Shown here: in pieces, positions 16,388 to 24,957 of the stretch
How positions within the stretch are numbered: the stretch's first letter is position 1
Layout: each line of letters opens with the position of its first letter
Origin: DATCRE01 sp964235605
Lineage (GTDB): Bacteria; Bacteroidota; Bacteroidia; Cytophagales; Cyclobacteriaceae
Assembly (NCBI GenBank): GCA_964235605.1
Contig: CAXSCR010000024.1
Span: forward strand, 1 to 56,903
Direction of reading: 5' to 3'
Length of the DNA: 56,903 nt
The notes under the pieces: generated by a model
The model's database searches: none
What the model was told of the DNA's origin: nothing
Seen by the model: the letters and a program-made list of their open reading frames with translations, nothing else
Position numbers and translations under genes: made by a program

Positions 16388-17266
16388 TCATGATTGTGAT
16401 AACTCCTTAAATAGTTCTTTTTGCTTGTTGGTTAAGTTGGTGGGCAGTTTTATATTATAGGATACATATAAATCACCATACTCTCCTTCCTTTTTGTATA
16501 TAGGATACCCTTTGCCTTTTAGTTTTACTTTTTCTCCATTTTGAGTTTCAAGCTTAACCTTCACTTTGACTTTTCCTGCTAGCGTAGAGATCGTTATTTC
16601 ACCTCCTAAAATCGCCGTATATAAATCTAGGTCGATGGTGGCATAGAGGTCATTTCCCAGACGTTTAAACTGAGCATCATTTTCAATTCGAAACTTAATG
16701 TAGAGATCGCCATTGGGTCCACCATTTATTCCGGGACTGCCATGACCAGCAATTTTTATTACCTGTCCATTTTCAATGCCGGCTGGAATTGTAAGTCTTA
16801 TATCCTTTCCGTTTACTGTTAGAGTCCGCTTATGGCTTTGATAAGCATCCCGTAAGGACAGCTGTATTTCGGCATTGTAATCTTGGCCTCTAAACTTTAC
16901 ATCACGGCCTGATGAGCGGTGACCTGCTGCGCCAAACATCGATTCAAAAAAATCTGAGAAGTTCTCGCTTTCTGAAAAAGAATTATCGTTTGCTGAATAA
17001 GATTGTCCTCTTGCCTGACTGGCTTTTTCAAACTCCGCTGCATGCTTCCAATCCTTTCCATGCTCATCGTACTTCTTGCGTTTCTCAGCATCACTTAATA
17101 CTTGATTAGCTTCGTTAATTTGTTGAAATTTCTTTTGAGCTTCGTTGTTGTTTGGATTGATATCCGGATGATGTTTTCTGGCTAACTTTCGATATGCCTT
17201 TTTGACGTCATCTTGCGAAGCGCTTTTGTCAATGCCCAGCACATTATAGTAATCAATGAAGTCCAT
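16388..17266 (-). CDS. cbpA: DnaJ-type co-chaperone CbpA
   Basis: 292 residues: J domain at about 4-70 with HPD at 33-35, a Gly/Ser/Phe-rich linker (SENFSDFFESMFG), and two C-terminal substrate-binding beta domains (about 125-285; GHGSPGINGGPNGDLYIKF). No zinc-finger cysteines, so it is CbpA class rather than DnaJ. It stimulates DnaK and binds unfolded clients. It is followed by its modulator cbpM and divergent from the SemiSWEET gene. Confidence 0.93.
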   Translation of the reverse strand: MDFIDYYNVLGIDKSASQDDVKKAYRKLARKHHPDINPNNNEAQKKFQQINEANQVLSDAEKRKKYDEHGKDWKHAAEFEKASQARGQSYSANDNSFSESENFSDFFESMFGAAGHRSSGRDVKFRGQDYNAEIQLSLRDAYQSHKRTLTVNGKDIRLTIPAGIENGQVIKIAGHGSPGINGGPNGDLYIKFRIENDAQFKRLGNDLYATIDLDLYTAILGGEITISTLAGKVKVKVKLETQNGEKVKLKGKGYPIYKKEGEYGDLYVSYNIKLPTNLTNKQKELFKELSQS

Positions 17267-17364
17267 AGTGTATATTATAAAAAGTACTAGATACGTTAAC
17301 TACAACACATCAAAAAATAACACCACGTAGTTGTGTTGGCATAATAATTTGAATTCTCACAGCC

Positions 17365-17649
17365 ATGTCAAATAACCAATTCACTGAAATCATTGGTCTT
17401 GTCGCAGGGGTTTTTACTTCTGTGTCATTATTACCTCAGCTTATAAAACTATTAAAGGAAAAAACTGCAGGAGATATCTCTATTATATTTCTAATTGTTT
17501 TGTTAATTGGCTTATGCTTTTGGGTGTATTACGGTATTCTTCGAGAGGATTTCCCACTTATTCTAACGAATAGCATTTCCGTAATTATCAATGCGTCAGT
17601 TCTTGTTTTAAGCATAATCTTTAAAAGGAAAAATGCCTCAACAAAATAA
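17365..17649 (+). CDS. SemiSWEET-type (PQ-loop) transporter
   Basis: 94 residues, three membrane helices (about 6-25, 38-58, 65-87). The PQ-loop proline-glutamine is in LLPQLIKLLKEKTAGDIS, followed by the conserved FWVYYGILREDFPLILTN. SemiSWEETs work as dimers that carry sugars by facilitated diffusion. Cargo is not predictable. Not in an operon with its neighbours; convergent with rnhA after 6 bases. Confidence 0.9.
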   Translation: MSNNQFTEIIGLVAGVFTSVSLLPQLIKLLKEKTAGDISIIFLIVLLIGLCFWVYYGILREDFPLILTNSISVIINASVLVLSIIFKRKNASTK

Positions 17650-17655
17650 TTAGAA

Positions 17656-18132
17656 CTATTTCTTCTTTTGTGAACTATGCTGTCTTACAATTAGCCTCGC
17701 TAGTTTATCAACCTCACGGTTAATATTATCATAGGCCGAAATCTTTTCATGAGCCTTCACTTTTATAAACCTCACATTGAGCTCTTCCAAGCAACTAATA
17801 AGGCTTCTAACTAAATCTTCATTGCGTATAGGGTGTTGTTTCTTAGTTAAAAAATTAGATGCTTTGAATTTGATTATTCGATCGTTGATGCCAATTACAT
17901 ATTGGCTATCCGAGTAAATGTGTATTTCGCAACCAGCAATTTTTTGTAATTTAATGTATTGAAGGCTTTGGAGAACAGCATAAATTTCCATACGTTGATG
18001 TGTGGTGTTTTCAATCATTCCCTTTAGGATTATTTTTTTTTCGTCCAGCAGAATGACTGAAGCCCAACCTCCTACTCTTCGCGCCGTATGGCAACTTCCA
18101 TCGGTGTAAACAATGATTACATCTGTTCCCAA
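17656..18132 (-). CDS. rnhA: Ribonuclease HI
   Basis: 158 residues with the full RNase H active site: D11 (YTDGSC), E49 (QRMEIYAV), D75 (YSDSQYV) and D142 (REVDKLAR), plus H128 in the VKAHEK loop. It cleaves the RNA strand of RNA-DNA hybrids. Length matches family norms. A basic tail HSSQKKK ends the protein. Single gene. Confidence 0.93.
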   Translation of the reverse strand: MGTDVIIVYTDGSCHTARRVGGWASVILLDEKKIILKGMIENTTHQRMEIYAVLQSLQYIKLQKIAGCEIHIYSDSQYVIGINDRIIKFKASNFLTKKQHPIRNEDLVRSLISCLEELNVRFIKVKAHEKISAYDNINREVDKLARLIVRQHSSQKKK

Positions 18133-18287
18133 TTAATCGTAACTAATGACTGTAAATTCTAACCAATTAGGACAGCAGCGTATTGTTTCCCTTTAATTTC
18201 CACACAATCTATGTATTGAGAATTAATCGTCCTAATATTGCACCTGGAATGCTTTTAGTAGGTAAGGCATTAAACGTAGAAGATAAA

Positions 18288-18791
18288 ATGAAAAAAATGA
18301 AATGGTTGGGTGGAGTTGTACTAGGTATAATACTTACCTGCGTTACAAATTATGCAAGTGCGCAATATACAACAGCTTTGGGTGTACGTTTAGGTGGAAC
18401 AAGTGGTATAACTTTCAAACACTTGTTTACTAAGGATAAAGCAGTAGAGTTAATCCTAGGTACATTTAGTAACGGTTATAGTTTAACAGGTTTATTAGAA
18501 AAACAAAATTCACTAAACGCAGAAGGATTCTATTTTTATTATGGAGGCGGGGTGCACATAGCAACTTATGATGGGAGTAGTTATGAACATTTTGGGCGTG
18601 ATGTACAAACTAACGAAACCAAGGGAATGGCATTCGGTGTTAATGGCGTTCTGGGTTTAGAATATCGATTACCTAATCATATTCCAATTGTTTTTAGCGT
18701 TGACACGAAACCGTTCGTTGAATTTGGAAGCAGTAACTATTTTGGCTTTGCCTTCGACCCTTCAATTTCGATAAAATTCGTAATTCTTTAA
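18288..18791 (+). CDS. Small outer-membrane beta-barrel-like protein
   Basis: 167 residues: signal peptide (MKKMKWLGGVVLGIILTC to ASA-Q, about 1-24), then alternating strands with glycine and aromatic residues (YTTALGVRLGGTSGITFKHL; FYFYYGGGVHIATY; FGVNGVLGLEYRLP) ending in a hydrophobic strand ISIKFVIL. Typical of eight-strand barrels of Bacteroidota of unknown role. The ATG at 18288 fits the signal peptide; an upstream in-frame ATG at 18183 would add 35 unlikely residues. A clear terminator follows. Confidence 0.7.
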   Translation: MKKMKWLGGVVLGIILTCVTNYASAQYTTALGVRLGGTSGITFKHLFTKDKAVELILGTFSNGYSLTGLLEKQNSLNAEGFYFYYGGGVHIATYDGSSYEHFGRDVQTNETKGMAFGVNGVLGLEYRLPNHIPIVFSVDTKPFVEFGSSNYFGFAFDPSISIKFVIL

Positions 18792-18794
18792 CAT

Positions 18795-18815
18795 AAGGCG
18801 CTGAGCGCCTTTTTT
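18795..18815 (+). terminator. Rho-independent terminator after the beta-barrel gene
   Basis: Stem AGGCGC / GCGCCT with loop TGA and a run of six T, four bases after the stop codon. Confidence 0.88.
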
Positions 18816-18851
18816 GTTTATCAGATTTAAGAAAGCTAAGTAGATCTAATT

Positions 18852-19508
18852 CTAATGTAGAATATGGTTTAGCCATTCTGATGTCTTGATAGCAAGGTCA
18901 GGAATAAAATCTGTTTTACCTTTTTTAAAGGAATGATCTGCCTTTTCAAAAAGTTGCAAGGTTGATAGTGGCAAGTCTTTACATACTTGTTCAATCAAAT
19001 TTAAATATGCTAGCTTATCTTTGGTCCCTTGCAAAAACAACATTGGTATTTGTACGTCTTTTAAATGCTTAGCGCGTTCAACCGAGGGCTGATCGGCAGG
19101 GTGAAGCGGAAAACCATAAAATATCAATGCCTTTAAATGTGCAGGGGATTCACTAGCCACATATTGAGAACTCATACGCCCACCGAAAGATTTTCCACCC
19201 GCTATTAATTGAAGTGTAGGATATAATTCATGGGCTGTTTGTATAACCGCTTTAACAGTCTTGATAGCTACGGCTGGCGGATCAGGCATTCTTCTACCCT
19301 GTTCCATATACAAAAAATTAAATCTGAATGTACCAATTCCTCGCTTAACTAATTCATTGGCGAGTCGTTCAAAGAATTCATGCTTCATATTAGCTCCTGC
19401 CCCGTGGGCTAAGACGAGCAAAGCCTTTGCATCATCTGGAATTACTACTTCAGCTGATACCGTTCGGTCATTAGAAACCAGAACTTGTAAAGACACTGCA
19501 TTTACCAT
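18852..19508 (-). CDS. Alpha/beta hydrolase of the TEX30/KANL3-like group
   Basis: 218 residues. Core pattern LVLAHGAGANMKHEFFERLA, nucleophile elbow GGKSFGGRMSS (Ser in GxSxGG), acid D in LQGTKDKL and catalytic His in ADHSFK; all three members of the triad are recognisable. These proteins are dienelactone-hydrolase-like esterases with unknown natural substrates. ATG at 19508 was chosen; an in-frame start at 19544 adds a poorly conserved 12-residue piece. Confidence 0.85.
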   Translation of the reverse strand: MVNAVSLQVLVSNDRTVSAEVVIPDDAKALLVLAHGAGANMKHEFFERLANELVKRGIGTFRFNFLYMEQGRRMPDPPAVAIKTVKAVIQTAHELYPTLQLIAGGKSFGGRMSSQYVASESPAHLKALIFYGFPLHPADQPSVERAKHLKDVQIPMLFLQGTKDKLAYLNLIEQVCKDLPLSTLQLFEKADHSFKKGKTDFIPDLAIKTSEWLNHILH

Positions 19509-19623
19509 AAATATATTGTAACGTAAGGTGTATATGTATTTCACTGAAATATGGCGAGCAAAACCATTGAATCCTCACCAAAACAAACTAGCTTACCATA
19601 CCACAATATTAAATTTTATACAG

Positions 19624-19917
19624 ATGAAAATTAACGTTCAGCCAATCAATTGTACGCCCCGTCAGGATCTTTTAAATTTAGTTGATGAAAAGATGAATAA
19701 GCTATCTCACTTCTCTGACAGAATATTGGAAAGCAAAGTGGTATTGCGGATCGAGAAATCTGAAAACCGTGACAACAAAATCGTTGAGGTGAGATTGGTT
19801 ATTCCTGGAAAGGATTTGTTCGTTAAAAAGAATTGTGAAAGTTTTGAAGAGGGTGTACAAAAAGTATATGACATCCTTCAACGAGAAATTAAAGAATGGA
19901 AAGAACAGGTAAATTAA
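19624..19917 (+). CDS. hpf: Ribosome hibernation-promoting factor (HPF/RaiA family, short form)
   Basis: 97 residues of the HPF/YfiA beta-alpha fold: MKINVQPINCTPRQDLLNLV, then KMNKLSHFSDRI, DLFVKKNCESFEEGVQKVYD and a basic last helix LQREIKEWKEQV. It lacks the C-terminal dimerisation domain of long HPF. Members bind the 30S decoding centre in stationary phase. The ATG at 19624 starts the conserved strand. The mobile-element copy B begins 41 bases after its stop. Confidence 0.87.
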   Translation: MKINVQPINCTPRQDLLNLVDEKMNKLSHFSDRILESKVVLRIEKSENRDNKIVEVRLVIPGKDLFVKKNCESFEEGVQKVYDILQREIKEWKEQVN

Positions 19918-19958
19918 TTACTAAATTCTATAAGGCCACCCAGACGGCTTCTTATACA

Positions 19959-20154
19959 CAGGGAAATTGCTTTTAAAATGAAAGTTGATTAAAAGTAATT
20001 TTTACTAATTATATAAAATATGAGTCTCCGCTTGAAGTCCTAAGACTAAGCCACCGGTCAAGAAATACAAATCCTTACATGAGCCCGACATGTAAGTCAC
20101 TTCATAAAACTTTAAAAAATCGAGCTAGCAGCTCAAAGCTAGCATCCAGAAGCT
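19959..20154 (+). mobile_element. Truncated MITE-like element, copy B
   Basis: Left end CAGGGAAATTGCTTTTAAAA corresponds to the end of copy A at 11397. The next 90 bases match A, including CCGCTTGAAGTCCTAAGAC (20028 onward). After that about 250 bases are missing and the match resumes at ACAAATCC, through a segment CATAAAACTTTAAAAAATCG, into the heptamer array (20122-20154). The right inverted end is absent. It lies just upstream of the ybiT promoter. Confidence 0.8.
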
Positions 20155-20216
20155 ATTCGCTGGATATCCGCGCATAATCCTATTATCCTTTGTGGCAAAT
20201 TTTTGTGGTAATTCCT

Positions 20217-20224
20217 TACCTTTG
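20217..20224 (+). promoter_or_regulatory. Candidate -7 promoter box of ybiT
   Basis: TACCTTTG matches TAnnTTTG, 18 nt before the ATG at 20243. A TTTG at 20189-20192 could be a -33 element, though its spacing (24 nt) is slightly long. Confidence 0.6.
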
Positions 20225-20242
20225 CAGCAAATTTCTAAATTA

Positions 20243-21859
20243 ATGATATCAGCAAATAATATCTCCTTACAATATGGTAAGCGCGTGCTCTTTGACCAGG
20301 TAAACATTAAGTTTACAGGGGGAAACTGCTACGGTGTAATTGGTGCCAATGGCGCGGGGAAATCTACTTTCTTGAAAATACTTTCTGGCGATATTGATGC
20401 CAATGCCGGATCAGTTGTGATTGATACCGGCAAGCGGATGGCGGTTCTACGCCAAAATCATTATGAATTTGATGAAATAGGTGTTTTGGATACCGTAATG
20501 ATGGGCCACTCCAAATTATGGAGCATCATGAAAGAAAAAGATGCGATTTATGAGAAGCCAGACTTTTCTGAGGCGGATGGAATTCGTGCATCTGAGTTGG
20601 AAGGTGAATTCGCCGAAATGAATGGCTGGAATGCAACTTCAGATGCGGCCGCATTATTAAGCGGTCTTGATATAGAAGAAGCTGATCATTACAAACTAGT
20701 TAAAGAATTAAGTGGTAATCAAAAGGTAAGGGTATTATTGGCGCAAGCCATTTTCGGTAATCCAGACATTCTTATTCTGGATGAACCTACGAATGATCTT
20801 GATATACACACCATCACATGGCTTGAAGATTTCTTATTAGAATTTAAAAATACTGTGATTGTTGTATCTCATGATCGTCACTTTCTTGATACCGTATGTA
20901 CGCATGTTGTTGACATTGATTTTAAAGCCATTAAACTCTATACAGGAAATTATTCCTTCTGGTATCAATCAAGTCAGTTGGCTTTAAGTCAACGCTCAAC
21001 ATCCAATAAAAAAGCGGAAGAAAAGAAAAAGGAACTTCAGGATTTCATTGCTCGATTCAGCGCAAATGCTTCTAAATCCAAACAAGCAACTAGTAGAAGA
21101 AAATTATTAGAAAAAATATCGGTAGATGATATTCAGCCTTCTAACAGACGTTATCCTGCCATTATCTTTCAACAAAAAAGAGTTGCTGGTGATCAAATCT
21201 TACAGGTAGAAAATCTTACCGCATCAATTGAAGGTAAGGCACTATTTAAAAAGCTGGACTTCTTTGTAAATAAAGGCGATAAGATTGCTTTTATTAGCAA
21301 GGACAGTTTGGCTATCACTTCCTTGTTCCAAATATTAATGGGAGAATTAAAGCCAGATTCAGGAGAATTTAAATTTGGACAAACCATTACCAGAGCAGCT
21401 CTGCCTAGCAATAATGAAAAGTTCTTTCAATCTGATGACAACCTTGTTGACTGGCTCAGACAGTATTCAGAAGAAGATAAGGATGAGGTGTACATTCGTG
21501 GTTTCTTAGGCAAGATGTTATTCTCTGGCGAAGAAGTATTTAAAAAGTGTAACGTATTATCAGGCGGTGAGAAAGTGCGTTGCATGATTTCACGGGTAAT
21601 GTTAGCAGGTGCAAATCTGCTCATCTTAGATGAACCCACTAACCACTTGGATCTTGAATCGATTCAGGCGTTTAACAATGGACTTAAAGACTTTCCAGGA
21701 ACAGTGCTATTTACATCTCATGACCATGAGTTCACCCAAACTGTAGCCAATAGAATTATAGAAATAACCCCAAATGGTTTCATCGATAAGTTAATGACTT
21801 ATGACGAGTATATCTCAAGTGAAAAAGTAAATGAACAAAAGCTGGCGTTGTATGCCTAA
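20243..21859 (+). CDS. ybiT: ABC-F ATPase, YbiT type
   Basis: 538 residues with two ABC ATPase domains and no membrane segments. First domain Walker A GANGAGKST (near 36-44), signature LSGNQKVRV, Walker B DILILDEPTNDLD; linker region with basic helix (SANASKSKQATSRRKLLEKI); second domain has a degenerate Walker A (FISKDSLAITSLF) but intact signature LSGGEKVRC and LLILDEPTNHLD. YbiT-like factors act on the ribosome. ATG 20243 follows a promoter box at the usual spacing. Confidence 0.9.
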   Translation: MISANNISLQYGKRVLFDQVNIKFTGGNCYGVIGANGAGKSTFLKILSGDIDANAGSVVIDTGKRMAVLRQNHYEFDEIGVLDTVMMGHSKLWSIMKEKDAIYEKPDFSEADGIRASELEGEFAEMNGWNATSDAAALLSGLDIEEADHYKLVKELSGNQKVRVLLAQAIFGNPDILILDEPTNDLDIHTITWLEDFLLEFKNTVIVVSHDRHFLDTVCTHVVDIDFKAIKLYTGNYSFWYQSSQLALSQRSTSNKKAEEKKKELQDFIARFSANASKSKQATSRRKLLEKISVDDIQPSNRRYPAIIFQQKRVAGDQILQVENLTASIEGKALFKKLDFFVNKGDKIAFISKDSLAITSLFQILMGELKPDSGEFKFGQTITRAALPSNNEKFFQSDDNLVDWLRQYSEEDKDEVYIRGFLGKMLFSGEEVFKKCNVLSGGEKVRCMISRVMLAGANLLILDEPTNHLDLESIQAFNNGLKDFPGTVLFTSHDHEFTQTVANRIIEITPNGFIDKLMTYDEYISSEKVNEQKLALYA

Positions 21860-21962
21860 GTAGCTCTGCATAAAATTAATTTAAAAGTGAGGCTATCAAA
21901 TAATAATTTGCGTCTGCACCATGCAAGCCCATACACTTGGTGCTTTAATTAAAGAGATTATT

Positions 21963-21994
21963 TCAGGGGTGTTCAGCAAGCCGAACATCCCTGA
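21963..21994. terminator. Hairpin between convergent ybiT and TolC-like genes
   Basis: Twelve-pair stem TCAGGGGTGTTC / GAACATCCCTGA with one G-U pair and an 8-base loop. Lies between two convergent genes, so it may end transcription from both sides; T runs are weak. Confidence 0.55.
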
Positions 21995-22002
21995 CCATTA
22001 GT

Positions 22003-23259
22003 TTAATTTTCATCAATCTTATTTAACGTTGCTGATAAATAATTAATGAGTGGCTTTTGTTGGAGTAGATCGTACGTCTTTAAAAAGTCGATGTAGGCGT
22101 AGGAAATACTTTGCTTTAATTTTAGTAGCACCACTTGTAACTTCAAGATATTGCTATTGAACTTAATGATTACAATTGGATTATTGCCACTTATTGAATT
22201 CAATGTATTACTAAGTGGACCAACTTTTAGTGAGTTAATCTTTTGTTGCATATCATTATATCTCGCTATTGAATTTCTTAGCTTATTAACTTTGGACTTC
22301 CTATCAACTTGAAGTGTGTTCTCGGTATCGAGCTTTTCATTCTTCGCCTCAATAACATCTAAATGGCTTTTGGCCATATCACCCTTATTGGGATTGGTAA
22401 TGGGTATGTTAACTCCTACCGATAGCCCCCATGGATTTTTATTTTCAATGGTGCGTCCGTTAGTATACTGGGCTTGTACAAATCCAATATCAAAATTTGA
22501 TTTTTCAAGTGCATACTCACGTTGGGCAAGAATGATCCTTTTATCTTCATAAGCAAGAGAACTTGACGTTACGTCTACATGCAGTAGGCTATCTATAATT
22601 TTCTCAATACGAGCTACAGAAATAACACTTTGTAAATCCCAATTTAACGCATTAAGATCTTGTGAATTATTGGCCTTTCCAACATTTGAAACTTGGTTGC
22701 TTATATCATTCTCAATGACGTCAAGTTCAACAGATTTACTCATCTGATCTAGCTTCAAGTGAACAAAATCTTCAACATTGAAAAAATCTGAAAATTGCTG
22801 TTTCTCTAATACTAGCAATTGTGATTCAAGGAAGGTTTTATCTTTTTCAAGCAGCGATTTTAATTCTGCGTAATAAAAATAATCTATGATTAGTGTATAT
22901 CTGTCTTCTAAAACTTTTTTTAAGGCTATATCCCTTTCTAATTCAAGACTTTCTCTAAATGCTGTGTAATACTGATTATTCCTCCGAATTTCCAATGGAT
23001 TAGCAGGATTTACTCGCACGCCATATCGGTCATTGATTGAATTCAATTCATTGTTTTGAACACGCAGGCTTAAGCCCTTAAGTGGAGATAATCTATAAGG
23101 CTTATCTTTTAAATAATTTATTTGTTCATCAAATATTTTAAGAGACACATCGCTGGAAGCAGAATTCAGAAACGAATTAATCGATAATTGTGCGTTAGTC
23201 TTTGTTGAAACTACTGATGCTGTTAATAAAATAATGAAACGTGTAACTGTCAACCTCAT
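22003..23259 (-). CDS. TolC-like outer-membrane component of the LTD-DUF4956 operon
   Basis: 418 residues with a signal peptide (1-23, ending TNA-Q) and two long helical stretches (about 85-170 and 290-410) separated by a short beta segment WGLSVGVNIPITNPNKGDMA. That segment, where a strand with alternating residues enters a long coiled coil, is the pattern of TolC-type outer-membrane factors. It is shorter and more divergent than efflux TolCs. Last gene of the operon, 1 base after the HlyD-like gene. It could be the outer-membrane exit of a tripartite complex; cargo unknown. Confidence 0.65.
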   Translation of the reverse strand: MRLTVTRFIILLTASVVSTKTNAQLSINSFLNSASSDVSLKIFDEQINYLKDKPYRLSPLKGLSLRVQNNELNSINDRYGVRVNPANPLEIRRNNQYYTAFRESLELERDIALKKVLEDRYTLIIDYFYYAELKSLLEKDKTFLESQLLVLEKQQFSDFFNVEDFVHLKLDQMSKSVELDVIENDISNQVSNVGKANNSQDLNALNWDLQSVISVARIEKIIDSLLHVDVTSSSLAYEDKRIILAQREYALEKSNFDIGFVQAQYTNGRTIENKNPWGLSVGVNIPITNPNKGDMAKSHLDVIEAKNEKLDTENTLQVDRKSKVNKLRNSIARYNDMQQKINSLKVGPLSNTLNSISGNNPIVIIKFNSNILKLQVVLLKLKQSISYAYIDFLKTYDLLQQKPLINYLSATLNKIDEN

Positions 23260-23260
23260 A

Positions 23261-24256
23261 TTACTTAATCAAAACTTTTTCACCTGTGGCAAAGGCGTTA
23301 CTAGCATTTATCTCAATAAATACTTGCCGTCCAAATGCTTTTACAGCGGTAGATTTTTGAAGAATGTCGGGCAGTTCCACCACTGAGCCAAACCCCATAA
23401 CTTTTCCAGTTGTCTTTATTAAGGGATGATTGTATGACATAATGTTAACTAGCGCAGCTACATCTAGCTCTTTCACCCTTCTGCCAGTAAAATACCCAAC
23501 TACCGTTGTAGGATGTGTAGGAATGGCTGAGAGCAATGAGACGTATGAATTTACTTCCTCTCCAGCTTTAACATAGACATTAGAGATTAAACCATCAAAG
23601 GTGGCATACTTAACAAGCTTCTTTTTTTCATTCAAAAGAAGTTCAAGCTGTCTTTCCATAAGCTTAATTTGATTGCGAAGTACAGTTTGCTCGGTGTTAT
23701 TGTCTTGCATAATATCAGCTATCTTTATTTCTATAGCTTTCAAATGCATTTTCTTTTGCTTGTCTAACGAACTGGCTTTTACTTGAAGGGGATTCTGAGA
23801 ATCATCTGTGTTTTGTTGTCCGGTTTTGAATTCCTTTGTAAGCTGTTTGTTTAGCTGTAACTGGCTTTGGATTTGTGTTATGTCGGCATCAATATCACCT
23901 ACTTCAATGTCATTCGCAGCGTGCAGATAGGCAACTTTAGAATTGATTAATTTGGCTTTTTCTACTTGCTCTGCTTTTAAGACGTAAATTTTATTTTCAA
24001 GTATATCTATATCCATCTCAAGTGCGTTGCTTGAAACTTCCAATAAAACATCTCCCGTTTTTACTTGCTGACCCGCTACGACATGAACAGTTTTAATAAA
24101 TGATGGTCGCTCGGCATTAATCTTATATTCTTTCGCATACGTAATACCAACAGTAGATGTTCCGCTTCCATTAAAGAACCGATAGGTTATATATAACATA
24201 CTGAAGAACAGCAAGCCTATAAAAATATAAAACGTTTTCGCTTTATCCTGCTTCAT
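23261..24256 (-). CDS. HlyD-like periplasmic adaptor
   Basis: 331 residues: one N-terminal membrane anchor (about 7-26), a half-lipoyl motif (SFIKTVHVVAGQQVKTGDVLLEV, about 52-75), a long coiled coil (about 77-215) and a second half-lipoyl plus beta barrel (FDGLISNVYVKAGEEVNSYV, about 218-240, onward). This is the membrane-fusion-protein layout. No ABC, MFS or RND pump is encoded beside it; the only inner-membrane partner in the operon is DUF4956. Gaps to neighbours are 1 and 2 bases. Confidence 0.85.
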   Translation of the reverse strand: MKQDKAKTFYIFIGLLFFSMLYITYRFFNGSGTSTVGITYAKEYKINAERPSFIKTVHVVAGQQVKTGDVLLEVSSNALEMDIDILENKIYVLKAEQVEKAKLINSKVAYLHAANDIEVGDIDADITQIQSQLQLNKQLTKEFKTGQQNTDDSQNPLQVKASSLDKQKKMHLKAIEIKIADIMQDNNTEQTVLRNQIKLMERQLELLLNEKKKLVKYATFDGLISNVYVKAGEEVNSYVSLLSAIPTHPTTVVGYFTGRRVKELDVAALVNIMSYNHPLIKTTGKVMGFGSVVELPDILQKSTAVKAFGRQVFIEINASNAFATGEKVLIK

Positions 24257-24258
24257 AA

Positions 24259-24936
24259 CTAATAGTCATTTATGTCAGATTCATTGATCGTTATACGTAA
24301 TTGAGCAACTCCTTCAATTGACCTCAGTTCACGCATCAATTTGTCTTTACTAACATTCTTTCGCATGGCAACGGAGTATTGATAGCGAATTGCTTTTTCT
24401 TTATTAAATGATATGGAAATAAGTCTATAATCACTGCAACATTGTGTAATGACACTGATTACGTTCGGCAGCTCCTCTGGAGTACCTATAGTAAAATAAA
24501 CCAGACTGGATAATGAGTAACTTCTAAAAGGCGAGATATAAAGTAAAAATGCTATTACGCAGAAAATAATGGTACCAACGAACGAAATGGTATAGCCATA
24601 AACCCCAACTGCCAACCCTGAACTTAATGCCGCAAAAAGAAATAGCACATTACGCGGATCATCAATTCGAGTTCTGAAACGAATGATTGCCATGGCACCA
24701 AAGACGCCAAGGCCTCTTGCTAAACTATCGCCTACCGCCAACATAACCATAGCGGTTACTACAGAGCCCAACATTAATGCCTGAAAGAAATTCTTTGGAT
24801 AATGCTCACCAGTAAAAGTTAATCGGTGGGTTATAGCAATTAAAGCGGCTAATAAAAAAGACCAAATTAAAGTATAACTAATATTGACAAGTTCCGGATA
24901 TTCATATATCGGATGATCAGGAAAAAATTCAAACAT
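24259..24936 (-). CDS. DUF4956 membrane protein
   Basis: 225 residues. Four to five membrane helices (about 18-38, 50-68, 75-90, 95-115, 118-137), with the conserved loop ARGLGVFGAMAIIRFRTRID followed by DPRNVLFLF, the hallmark of DUF4956 (similar in look to MgtC/SapB proteins). A soluble alpha/beta tail (150-225) resembles a small ACT-like sensor domain. In other genomes DUF4956 genes sit beside VTC-type polyphosphate-polymerase-domain and CotH-kinase genes; neither is found here. Second gene of the operon. Confidence 0.85.
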   Translation of the reverse strand: MFEFFPDHPIYEYPELVNISYTLIWSFLLAALIAITHRLTFTGEHYPKNFFQALMLGSVVTAMVMLAVGDSLARGLGVFGAMAIIRFRTRIDDPRNVLFLFAALSSGLAVGVYGYTISFVGTIIFCVIAFLLYISPFRSYSLSSLVYFTIGTPEELPNVISVITQCCSDYRLISISFNKEKAIRYQYSVAMRKNVSKDKLMRELRSIEGVAQLRITINESDINDY

Positions 24937-24957
24937 ATGGGTTCTTAAATTGATTGG

